Positions 7,014 through 14,486 of a stretch of 18,166 nt of DNA are shown here, piece after piece. Under the pieces are notes generated by a model that saw only the letters and a program-made list of their open reading frames with translations, made no database searches and had not been told where the DNA came from. Source of the DNA: an uncultured Anaerococcus sp. Its GTDB lineage: Bacteria > Bacillota_A > Clostridia > Tissierellales > Peptoniphilaceae. Each line of letters opens with the position of its first letter. Position 1 is the stretch's first letter. Location of the stretch: assembly GCA_902488555.1 (NCBI GenBank), contig CABTWT010000015.1:1-18166 (forward strand), read 5' to 3'. The position numbers were made by a program, and so were the translations under genes.

Positions 7014-8702
7014 TTATTGCATCAACTCCACTATGTCTTTTTTCTCTAACTTTTTAATTCTCTTTTGGTTAATAATTAGAGCAAAGGCTAGGAATATAAG
7101 CCCTGTAAGAAGTAAAATTAAATAGTCAATCTTGTTAAAGATAAGAATCATATCTTTATTAGATACAAGCTTATCTGCAAAGCCAAAGATTGATCCAAAG
7201 GCTATTACAAAACCTATGCAAAGCGCTAAAATCAAAGTTACTTTTAAACTTTGATTTATATGGTTGTTATCTCCTGCAAAAATTCTTCTTAGAACATATT
7301 CATTTTTATTTAATTTAGTATTTACAAATACTAGAATAAATATCCCTACTATGCCAATCGCGAATCCATAAATAAGATTCTTTACCATGGATTTTTTTAT
7401 AAGACCAAAGGATGACTCTACCTTAGACCAATTGTTGTCAGCTGACACTACTTTGTAGCCAGCCTTTTCGATTTCTGGTAAAAGTTCTTCTTCAAAACTA
7501 GCTATATTGTCCACCCCAATTTTTAAAGACAAGTTATGAGGTGTCACAAAACTTGTGTTTAGCTCTTCCTTAAATTTTGGAATAAATATATCATTTAATG
7601 AAAAAAGCATAGGACTATTTTCTATATTTAAGTCTGAAAAATCATAGATACCTACTACTTCGAAAACTCTAGCTTCGTCAAAATCGTAATTGCCCTCATC
7701 AAGCATAGATGAAAAGGCTGATACATAACCATTATAGCTCTTATATATATCAGAAGATAATTCTAAATCTAGTTTATCACCCAGTTTAAAATTGTGTTTT
7801 TTTGCCAAATCGCTAGAGATTAAACAAAGGTCTTTACCAAAATCATCCTCAGAAATCCGCCTACCCTCAAGTAAAAACATATTTTCATTAGCTACAGGCA
7901 AGACCATATTCATATCAGAAACAAGTCTTAGAGTATAAAGGTCATCTTGATTTTTGATTTCATTCTTCAAAAGAGAAATAAAGTCTTTTTCCAAATCTTC
8001 TTCGTCTTCTAAAACACCCTTTGTGTATAAATATGTAAGCTCCTTTGACTTGCCTTGTTCCATCATCAAATTTTCGCTAATTCTGCTAACCAATAGGTTC
8101 TGACGCATATATCCAAGACTTGTTGGCTCGCAAACACCCATAAATACGTAAGACTTGTCGTTACTAAGCTTAATACGTGCATCTTTGCTCATATTTATAG
8201 ATAAGTTAACGCTTTCCCCTTCTCTAAGCCAGCTATCTTTAGCTGCAATTATCTTTTCTATTGTAACAACAGCATTTATCCCTTCAGTTGGACCAAAATC
8301 TTGCCTATCTGTTACTTCTTCAATCTTTCCTTTAAAGACCGCTATACTATTTGATGATGGACTACCAAAGGCGATATTTGAATTATTGACGCCAGGAATT
8401 CTAGCAGCCATAGTATCTCTAATTTCCACCTTATCAACAAGGCTAGACTTATTAATGTCATCAATTAAATCCTTATCAATCTCTGTATACTCTACAGGCT
8501 TCCCAACTCCACTAGGTTTTGCAATAGCTATCGTCGAAATTTGAGCATAATTATCCTTCATCTTAGCCAAATTATTCCTCGAAGCAAGGAAATTAAAGAC
8601 CATAAGTAAAAAGGAAAATAAAATTATAGTAGAAATCACTAGCATTATAACAAATTTCCAAGGCTTCCTAAAAATTAATTTCAATTCATCTTTAAACTTC
8701 AT
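7014..8702 (-). CDS. FtsX-like ABC permease, large subunit
   Basis: A 562-residue membrane protein with a helix at about 16-40, a roughly 395-residue outside region, and three C-terminal helices (about 441-463, 488-509, 526-545) ending in a basic cytoplasmic tail (RIKKLEKKDIVELMQ). This is the MacB/FtsX plan. The outside part repeats the pattern seen in the smaller permease (EGRRISEDDFGKDLCLISSD, LAKKHNFKLGDKLDLEL), typical of MacB-like core domains. YVLRRIFAGDNN is the likely ATPase-coupling loop. The ATG lies inside the end of the acyl-carrier-like gene (11-bp overlap), so the two are translationally coupled. It is either an exporter or a BceB-like sensor/detoxification permease; the layout (helices 1+3) favours the MacB type, whereas BceB has about ten helices. 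Confidence 0.85.
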   Translation of the reverse strand: MKFKDELKLIFRKPWKFVIMLVISTIILFSFLLMVFNFLASRNNLAKMKDNYAQISTIAIAKPSGVGKPVEYTEIDKDLIDDINKSSLVDKVEIRDTMAARIPGVNNSNIAFGSPSSNSIAVFKGKIEEVTDRQDFGPTEGINAVVTIEKIIAAKDSWLREGESVNLSINMSKDARIKLSNDKSYVFMGVCEPTSLGYMRQNLLVSRISENLMMEQGKSKELTYLYTKGVLEDEEDLEKDFISLLKNEIKNQDDLYTLRLVSDMNMVLPVANENMFLLEGRRISEDDFGKDLCLISSDLAKKHNFKLGDKLDLELSSDIYKSYNGYVSAFSSMLDEGNYDFDEARVFEVVGIYDFSDLNIENSPMLFSLNDIFIPKFKEELNTSFVTPHNLSLKIGVDNIASFEEELLPEIEKAGYKVVSADNNWSKVESSFGLIKKSMVKNLIYGFAIGIVGIFILVFVNTKLNKNEYVLRRIFAGDNNHINQSLKVTLILALCIGFVIAFGSIFGFADKLVSNKDMILIFNKIDYLILLLTGLIFLAFALIINQKRIKKLEKKDIVELMQ

Positions 8703-8982
8703 ATCTCCTATCCTTTTGTCTTATTATTGTTATAGCTATTCTTTCTATAGTATAAAAATCATAGTAATCTTCCAATTTTATTTTTAGTGAAAAATAATTG
8801 CAAAATATTATATACAATTCAAATATATCATTACCAGACAATCCTATTCTAGAACCAGTTAGTGGTAATTTAATATCATATATTGTTAAGACTTTGCCAT
8901 ATTTACTAGTAAAATCATTAATTATTGTGATAACTTCTTCAATGTATTTATTGTATAAATTTAAATCTAATATCATCTCCAT
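8692..8982 (-). CDS. Small acyl-carrier-protein-like protein lacking the attachment serine
   Basis: A 96-residue protein, first gene of the ABC operon and overlapping the permease start by 11 bp. The layout recalls an acyl carrier protein: a long N-terminal helix (about 9-28), a loop PLTGSRIGLSGNDIFEL (40-56), helix II to about 66, an acidic LEDYYDFYTIERI stretch and a last helix. Aligning GLSGNDIFEL (47-56) with the ACP pattern G-x-D-S-L-D-x-x-E-L puts Gly50 at the phosphopantetheine serine. I recall ACP-related proteins in clostridial peptide-maturation loci with this general look, but I cannot search for it. The assignment is therefore fold-level inference. The start is uncertain: neither ATG 8982 nor ATG 8976 has a well-spaced Shine-Dalgarno (GGAG directly abuts the second). 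Confidence 0.6.
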   Translation of the reverse strand: MEMILDLNLYNKYIEEVITIINDFTSKYGKVLTIYDIKLPLTGSRIGLSGNDIFELYIIFCNYFSLKIKLEDYYDFYTIERIAITIIRQKDRRYEV

Positions 8983-8990
8983 TTAAATAA

Positions 8991-9023
8991 ATGTTAACAT
9001 AGAAAAATATTTAAATTAACATA
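8991..9023. promoter_or_regulatory. Repeated TTAACATA motif in the divergent control region
   Basis: TTAACATA occurs at 8994-9001 and 9016-9023, exactly 22 bp apart (about two helical turns). The first copy lies in the perfect palindrome ATGTTAACAT (8991-9000). They sit between the ACP-like operon (-) and the HTH-TPR regulator (+), where an operator for that regulator would be expected. No clear promoter for the minus-strand operon could be picked out of this very AT-rich stretch. Confidence 0.4.
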
Positions 9024-9034
9024 TAATTTATCTA

Positions 9035-9063
9035 TAGACATTTTATTTTATTTTTGTTATAAT
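9035..9063 (+). promoter_or_regulatory. Promoter of the HTH-TPR regulator
   Basis: TAGACA (9035-9040, 5 of 6), a 17-bp spacer and a perfect TATAAT (9058-9063) with the extended -10 TGT just before it. Transcription should start near 9070, leaving a leader of only about 13 bases before the ATG at 9083. Confidence 0.8.
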
Positions 9064-9082
9064 TATTTATTTGGAGATTTGC

Positions 9083-9970
9083 ATGAATAACTCTAATATT
9101 ATTTTTGGTAAGATTTTTAGAAATTTTAGATTAAATAATAGACTCACTCAGGAAAAACTATCAGAGTTATCTTATATAAACGTAAAAACTATTTCAGATA
9201 TTGAAAACGGCAAATACACTATTGATATAGATAAATTAGAAGTTTTTTCTAATATATTAAACGTGGATTTAGTTGAGGAATATTTAAACATATTCTTAGA
9301 AGATTCAAAGATAATAGATAAAATTATAGATGATCTTAATGCAAGGGATAATGTAGCAGGTCTTTCTTATGCTAATGAAATAGAAATACTTATGGACATA
9401 GAAAACAGTACTTTTAGAAAAATTATCAAAAATAGAGCTAGGAAATTAAGGTTATTTTTCGAAAATATGCAAATTAAAGATGATAAAGCAAAAAGAAAAG
9501 CTATCATAATTGAAGCCCTAAATACTGGTAAGACTTTTGATTTTTCTAATCTTGATTCAAATACCTACGATATTTTAGATTACAGGCTTCTTATGAACTA
9601 TACACAAGTGATGGATTCATTCGATGATAAACTTAAAGTATTACTGTTTCTAGAAAATTCAAAGATTAATGACAATCATTTTAACTCTATTTTATTTCAT
9701 AATATCGCAGTTGCTTATTATAATCTAGACAAGAGTAAAACCGCTTTGGAGTATATAAATAAGGCAATTGAATTAAACTCTAAAGAAAAATCATCTCCAA
9801 TTATGTTATATATGAAATCTATTATCTTATATGATCTATCTTTAGACTACAAAGAAGTAGCACAGCTTGCCCTAGAAGAAGCCAAAAAGACTGATGAAAA
9901 TCTTCATTCATTAATATTGAATAAATACAAAAGAAAATCATACTATCAAAAAAATTTTAAAACCCCATAA
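9083..9970 (+). CDS. HTH (XRE) transcriptional regulator with TPR domain, RRNPP/PlcR-like
   Basis: With the ATG at 9083 the protein has 295 residues. GGAG at 9073-9076 is its ribosome binding site. A TTG at 9071 in the same frame would lie almost at the predicted transcription start and is rejected. Residues about 7-62 form an XRE helix-turn-helix (RLTQEKLSELS, then VKTISDIENGK). The remainder is all-helical, with a clear TPR unit at about 204-237 (HNIAVAYYNLDKSKTALEYI). This HTH plus TPR layout of about 290 residues is that of PlcR/Rgg-type regulators, which are switched by small secreted peptides. It is divergent from the ACP-like/ABC operon with 100 bp between start codons, so that operon is its likely target. 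No credible signal-peptide gene was found next to it; ligand and target remain inference. Confidence 0.8.
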   Translation: MNNSNIIFGKIFRNFRLNNRLTQEKLSELSYINVKTISDIENGKYTIDIDKLEVFSNILNVDLVEEYLNIFLEDSKIIDKIIDDLNARDNVAGLSYANEIEILMDIENSTFRKIIKNRARKLRLFFENMQIKDDKAKRKAIIIEALNTGKTFDFSNLDSNTYDILDYRLLMNYTQVMDSFDDKLKVLLFLENSKINDNHFNSILFHNIAVAYYNLDKSKTALEYINKAIELNSKEKSSPIMLYMKSIILYDLSLDYKEVAQLALEEAKKTDENLHSLILNKYKRKSYYQKNFKTP

Positions 9971-10013
9971 AAAGCTCTCCTAAAATATCGTTTTTATTAC
10001 AAATCGTTATGGC

Positions 10014-10082
10014 AAAAAAATATACCCAAGTACTTTCCATGAGCAGAGTAACTTATCTATAGAAAGTACTTAGATATTTTTT
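10014..10082. terminator. Bidirectional hairpin between convergent genes
   Basis: AAGTACTTTC (10028-10037) and GAAAGTACTT (10062-10071) are perfect inverted copies, 24 bases apart, flanked by an A-run on the left and a T-run on the right that also pair. Either strand would give a stem with a U-tail, fitting a shared terminator for the regulator (+) and, further on, a stop for readthrough from the large minus-strand gene. The rest of 9971-10228 is AT-rich with nothing else I can support. Confidence 0.55.
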
Positions 10083-10228
10083 CTAATTTCGAATACTTAT
10101 TATATTCTTTATACTTATCCTGTCTTCCAAATTTTTCTTATTAGGAATACCTTAGTTCAATATCAACATCCCTATTTGATTTAAAAATAAATACAAAAAT
10201 ATGCACTTAAATGGCAAGATTTTTTAAA

Positions 10229-13200
10229 CTATATATCCCACCATTCTTTCTTACCTTGTGCAATATTTTTGATGTAATCAGCTACACCATTATCTTTGAT
10301 CATATCTCTATCTATGAAGAATACTCCTGCAGCTGCTGCAATCATCTTAATCTGACTTGTATCATCGTGAGGGTTTGTTGCAATTAATACAGGCTTGGCG
10401 TCCATACCAAACTGTTTGGCGTGGTTGTTGATTTCGTATAAGTCTTCATTTTTAATATGTCTTTCAATGGTCGAAATTATTATAGTTGTAAAACCCTTTG
10501 TACAAACTATATCCAAGAAGTTTTCTATAGGCAAACTGTCTTCCCTATAGTCATCATAAGCTTTCCATCTTAGTCTTACTCTTATTTTTATCTCGTCAAA
10601 GTCATCTGCATATTTTATAAGCTCAAAGTAGGTAAACACCCTAAGGATATTACCTTTATTGTTATAATTCCTAAAGAATTCCCTAAAAGCTATATCTCCA
10701 AATTCGTAGGTAAATACAACAGACTTTTCTTTGGCTTTAACATATACTTGATCATTTATTTTGTTAAATATTCTAACCTTACTTAACTTATTTGTTGAAT
10801 CATACTCATCCATTATTTCGTTGCTTATCTTAGCAAAGTCTTTTGGATTTGCTACCTGGTATTCGTATTCGAAGGCTAGTTTATCAGAGGTTACAAAATA
10901 GGAGTATTTGTAGTTTTTCTTAGCCATTTCTATTTTTATCAGGTCAAAGCTTAGATTGTACTGGCAAATATTTCTTGATATAAATTCTCCCAAAGCTATA
11001 GACATCTGATCATTATATGAATCAATTTTAATCTTGCCAGGATTGATTGGGAATTCATAATTATAAATTATCCCTTCTTTTACTAATTCATCCAAAAGAT
11101 GTCTTAGAGAAAGGTATTTGGAATCGTCGTTTCTTCTAAATGTAAAATCCCCAACTTCTATCAAGGAATGTTTTTCTTCTTTTTCGAATTTATCTAAGTA
11201 TAATATATAGTCATTTTCACTAGATTTCATCGCACTGGCAAATTGATCCCAATCATTGGAGTCTAGTTTCAGATATGTTTGCCAAATCACATAGTAGTGG
11301 TTAATCAATCTAGTTATATTAGTTAGGCTTATATTATCATAAACTTGAGCATTGTTTAGGAAGAAAGTTTCCTCAACAGTAAGAGAAGATTTGCCATTGT
11401 AAAAATCCAGAGCCTTGTAGCTTCCATTCCACTTGTTTGATCCTATATATTCGACAAATGGAAGTCCTGCAAATTCGGATCTTTTCCCGTCTAGGTGGCT
11501 ATTTAAGGTCAAATCCACTAAAGAATGATTCTTATTGTAAAGTTCCATTTTTTCATAAGGAATCACTTCGATTTTCATAGATTTTTGCAATCTCTTATTT
11601 CTCAAAAAGTTTTCTATCCTATTGATCTTGTTGCTATCAACATCTTCATCTGATAAAAATATGAGTTTTTCTGGGTCAAATTTGATTGCTGCAATGATAT
11701 TAGCCCAAAGATTTTCATCATCATCTAAAAACGGTTTAAAGATAGTCTTTATATTGTTTGTAGAAATAAATGGTATAGAATCTACTATCATGTAATCTAT
11801 TGTCCTTGTATCAAATTTTTTATTTCTATTAATCAGTAAGTTTAAGTCATCTTTAATATGATAGTAATCATTTGTAAGTATACTCAAATCCGGCTTGGCT
11901 TTTTGGAGTATTTCTTCTATTTCATAGGTTAAACGATTTAACGTATTGTTTGAATAATACTCGTTTTCCATTATGCTGTAGGACAATTTTACAAGTTTTA
12001 CCCACAAGGGTCTAAGCTCTTTTAGGTATTGGTTGTCATCCCAGAAAGTATTATTCAATATATTTAATATCCTTGACTTGATTTGCTCTTCCTTGTAGAT
12101 GGTTTTTTCTTGTATCAAATTGTTGATATGAACGGAAATCTCATCTAATTCATCGTTTCCTCCCTTTTTGACCCTATCTATATGGGTATTGACGATAAGT
12201 GGATGGAATTTGTTTTGGAAGTCTATATAGTATTTCTGGTCAACATAGGCATAAGAATTTAGCTCAGCTTCACTTGGAAGTTTAAATCCTTGGGCTATCA
12301 TAAATCTATTCCAAGAGTGGTGTACACACTCAGCTAATATATCTCTAATATTTAATTCATCTTCATCTTGACAGGCCTTGACTACCTGCTCATAAAATAA
12401 AAATTCTCTATCATCTGTGTCATCTATACCTGCCATATAAATCAGGTATTCAATGTATAGGGCAACTCTGATGGATGATTTTAAATTGTAAAAATCATCC
12501 TTTGAGAAGCTTCCCCATATGCTGTTATAGTCAATCCTCTCACCAAAACTCTTCATGGAAAGTAGTCTATGTATACTGAAAGCCTTGTCCAAAATCTCGT
12601 CATGGTGATTTTTGTTACTGAAGGTCAAAGTTGATGCCAGATCTAGATTATAAAAATCTATATTTTTTCCGTGCCTTATATCCACTTCGTGGTTATTTCT
12701 AGAATAGTTTAGGATAACTCTTTTTTGACTGTCATCTTTAAATTCATTGTATAAGGCATCAGCTAGATTGTAATAATCGTAACCAGTCTTATCCAAGATC
12801 AGTATGTAAGATTGGTCTATTCTTTCTTTTGATGATAGGAAATTTATATATGCATATGGTTGGTCAGTAATTTTTTCATTAATATTGCTCATACTTAATT
12901 TGCTATTGAGAGATATTTCTGTAGTTTTTGCCAAAAGAGGGTTTTCTCTTAGCATATCATCATAGAATTTCTTTGGATTCTTATCATAAAATGATATGTT
13001 CAAATCCACTCCTTTTACATTTGCAATAGAAAATATAAAAGAAAATAGAACTCTCGAAATCTCATTGTTGCCAACTATAGCTACATCCATAGATTTTTTG
13101 CCGTCTTTGTCGACTATATAGTTATAAAGTCTCTTATAGTCAAGAAAATATGCAGCGGAAATTATATTGGCAAAGTCTTCGTTGTTTCTAAATCTAAGAT

Positions 13201-14239
13201 AACTTTCTATATCGTCAAGACTATTTTTAAAATCATAGGCGCTAATATATCTATGTACTGTAAGTGAGTCTTGCAGTAATTTTATTATGCCTTCTGTAGC
13301 TTTTGATGTAAGCAGGATTTTGTTTGATTTATTGCTTAAGGTATCTTCCAGATTTCTCCTCAGATAATCCATATCTTCATTTTCTAGCTCAGTAGGATAT
13401 CTGTCCATTAGTAGAAAGAAGAAGGTTACCCCCAGCATATAAACATCGATTTCTTCAGTAATGAAAAAATCTTTTCTATTAGCTATATCTGTTATAAACC
13501 TAAGTTCTGGAGGAATGAACGCCCTCTCATTTGGCATAGAAAATTCATTTATATATTCTAGCTCGTTAAGGTCGACAGCCGCATCAAAGTCGAAAAGTTT
13601 CACCTTGCCATTGTTATAATCATATAAAATATTGGCTGGTTTTAAATCCATATATATGATGTCGTTGTTGTGGAGGTGAACTAAAATATCGGCAGTCTGT
13701 TTTAATATGTCTACAATCCTAATCAAATCTAGATTGTAATACTTATCAACACTTGTGGCTGTATCAACTTCATATAGGGAGTAAAGATATGAGCTATCAA
13801 TCTCTACCCTATAAGGTCTTACAATCCTACTTTCCAAATAGGGATCCATATCAAGAATCCTTATGTGCTTACTGTAAGCGTCAATAAAGCTATTTCGATC
13901 TTTTTTTATCCTATCTTCGCTTTCAAAATCTACAGGATCAAAATATAGTTCCAATCTATTGAGCGGATTTCTTTCGGCAGTAATTTTCTCCTCGTCATAA
14001 TTTGGATAAAATTCTTTCATTATCATCTTCATTTTTGGTGGGTATGTATCGTCTACCTCTACCTCATATACTAAAGATGAGCCACCTTGGCCGATGAGCT
14101 TTTTTACTTCTACCTCGTATTTGACCTCACCCATCATGGATATAATATTAAATTTTTCTCCAACAAGTGAAGTTCTTTTGCTAATTTTCTCACTTGTATT
14201 TTGATTTATACCAGTTTCTTGTGAAATCAAAGTATCCAT
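10229..14239 (-). CDS. Giant multidomain protein: Hanks-type kinase, Rossmann/RyR-like module, Card1/DUF1887-like C-terminus
   Basis: A 1336-residue soluble protein with no signal peptide or membrane helix. (1) Residues about 40-350 form a protein-kinase domain: glycine loop LIGQGGSSLVYEV (48-60), Lys75 in MIMKEF, catalytic loop IIYMDLKPANIL (194-205, YMD for HRD), LFDFD (215-219, DFD for DFG), PPE (243-245), Asp265 of helix F. (2) About 383-550: a Rossmann-like start MDVAIVGNNEISRVLF and a strand ending FYDK. (3) About 550-690: a helical region with AECVHHSWNRFMIAQGF (636-652) and FHPLIV (678-683), recalling the EHxRW..GW and HPxLV signatures of prokaryotic RyR modules. (4) About 813-960: a CARF-like segment (MIVDSIPFISTNN, KFDPEKLIFLSDED). 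(5) About 1190-1315: a Card1-like nuclease fold (NFLDIVCTKGFTTIIIS, LYEINNHAKQFGMDAKPVLIAT). Domain 1 is secure, domain 5 likely, domains 2-4 tentative. SD AGAGGA precedes the ATG. Monocistronic. Confidence 0.8.
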   Translation of the reverse strand: MDTLISQETGINQNTSEKISKRTSLVGEKFNIISMMGEVKYEVEVKKLIGQGGSSLVYEVEVDDTYPPKMKMIMKEFYPNYDEEKITAERNPLNRLELYFDPVDFESEDRIKKDRNSFIDAYSKHIRILDMDPYLESRIVRPYRVEIDSSYLYSLYEVDTATSVDKYYNLDLIRIVDILKQTADILVHLHNNDIIYMDLKPANILYDYNNGKVKLFDFDAAVDLNELEYINEFSMPNERAFIPPELRFITDIANRKDFFITEEIDVYMLGVTFFFLLMDRYPTELENEDMDYLRRNLEDTLSNKSNKILLTSKATEGIIKLLQDSLTVHRYISAYDFKNSLDDIESYLRFRNNEDFANIISAAYFLDYKRLYNYIVDKDGKKSMDVAIVGNNEISRVLFSFIFSIANVKGVDLNISFYDKNPKKFYDDMLRENPLLAKTTEISLNSKLSMSNINEKITDQPYAYINFLSSKERIDQSYILILDKTGYDYYNLADALYNEFKDDSQKRVILNYSRNNHEVDIRHGKNIDFYNLDLASTLTFSNKNHHDEILDKAFSIHRLLSMKSFGERIDYNSIWGSFSKDDFYNLKSSIRVALYIEYLIYMAGIDDTDDREFLFYEQVVKACQDEDELNIRDILAECVHHSWNRFMIAQGFKLPSEAELNSYAYVDQKYYIDFQNKFHPLIVNTHIDRVKKGGNDELDEISVHINNLIQEKTIYKEEQIKSRILNILNNTFWDDNQYLKELRPLWVKLVKLSYSIMENEYYSNNTLNRLTYEIEEILQKAKPDLSILTNDYYHIKDDLNLLINRNKKFDTRTIDYMIVDSIPFISTNNIKTIFKPFLDDDENLWANIIAAIKFDPEKLIFLSDEDVDSNKINRIENFLRNKRLQKSMKIEVIPYEKMELYNKNHSLVDLTLNSHLDGKRSEFAGLPFVEYIGSNKWNGSYKALDFYNGKSSLTVEETFFLNNAQVYDNISLTNITRLINHYYVIWQTYLKLDSNDWDQFASAMKSSENDYILYLDKFEKEEKHSLIEVGDFTFRRNDDSKYLSLRHLLDELVKEGIIYNYEFPINPGKIKIDSYNDQMSIALGEFISRNICQYNLSFDLIKIEMAKKNYKYSYFVTSDKLAFEYEYQVANPKDFAKISNEIMDEYDSTNKLSKVRIFNKINDQVYVKAKEKSVVFTYEFGDIAFREFFRNYNNKGNILRVFTYFELIKYADDFDEIKIRVRLRWKAYDDYREDSLPIENFLDIVCTKGFTTIIISTIERHIKNEDLYEINNHAKQFGMDAKPVLIATNPHDDTSQIKMIAAAAGVFFIDRDMIKDNGVADYIKNIAQGKKEWWDI

Positions 14240-14486
14240 TTTAAATTCCTCTCATATTTGGGTTTGGAAAGATTTTTCAGTGTAATTCACTTATAAATTA
14301 TGTTATAATATAAACATAAGTAATTAATAGAAATAATATTATAACTATTATACAACATTTATAACATTTAGGATAGCTAAGTCTTTCCTGTGATAAGTTA
14401 TTACTTGGAAAATATACATTTATTCTAGTGAATTATTGCTTTACAATAGTATAATAAATAGCATATAACATACTAGGGAGGAAAAT
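14240..14486. other. AT-rich divergent intergenic region with an inverted repeat
   Basis: This holds the upstream regions of the 1336-residue protein (-) and the LLM oxidoreductase (+). TTATGTT (14298-14304) and AACATAA (14313-14319) form a 22-bp inverted repeat with 8 bp between the arms, about 60 bp upstream of the minus-strand ATG. Many TATAAT-like hexamers occur on the minus strand, so I cannot single out its promoter. Confidence 0.4.
14440..14469 (+). promoter_or_regulatory. Candidate promoter of the LLM oxidoreductase
   Basis: TTTACA (14440-14445), 18 bp and TATAAC (14464-14469) lie just before the AGGGAGG ribosome binding site (14475-14481). That would make a very short leader. The perfect TATAAT at 14450-14455 is an alternative -10, but has only a poor -35 (AGTGAA). 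Confidence 0.4.

Noticed and set aside
8155..8544. 129-codon plus-strand frame opposite the large FtsX permease
   Set aside because: It is antisense to a well-supported membrane protein gene and has no ribosome binding site or recognisable domain; it is a by-product of the opposite-strand codon pattern.
9071..9082. TTG start that would lengthen the HTH-TPR regulator by four residues
   Set aside because: It contains the ribosome binding site of the ATG at 9083 and sits almost at the predicted transcription start.
10009..10062. 17-codon plus-strand reading frame MAKKYTQVLSMSRVTYL just downstream of the PlcR-like regulator, the place where a signal peptide gene such as papR would be expected
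   Set aside because: It has no Shine-Dalgarno, no secretion signal (no hydrophobic core), and coincides with the arms of the terminator hairpin.
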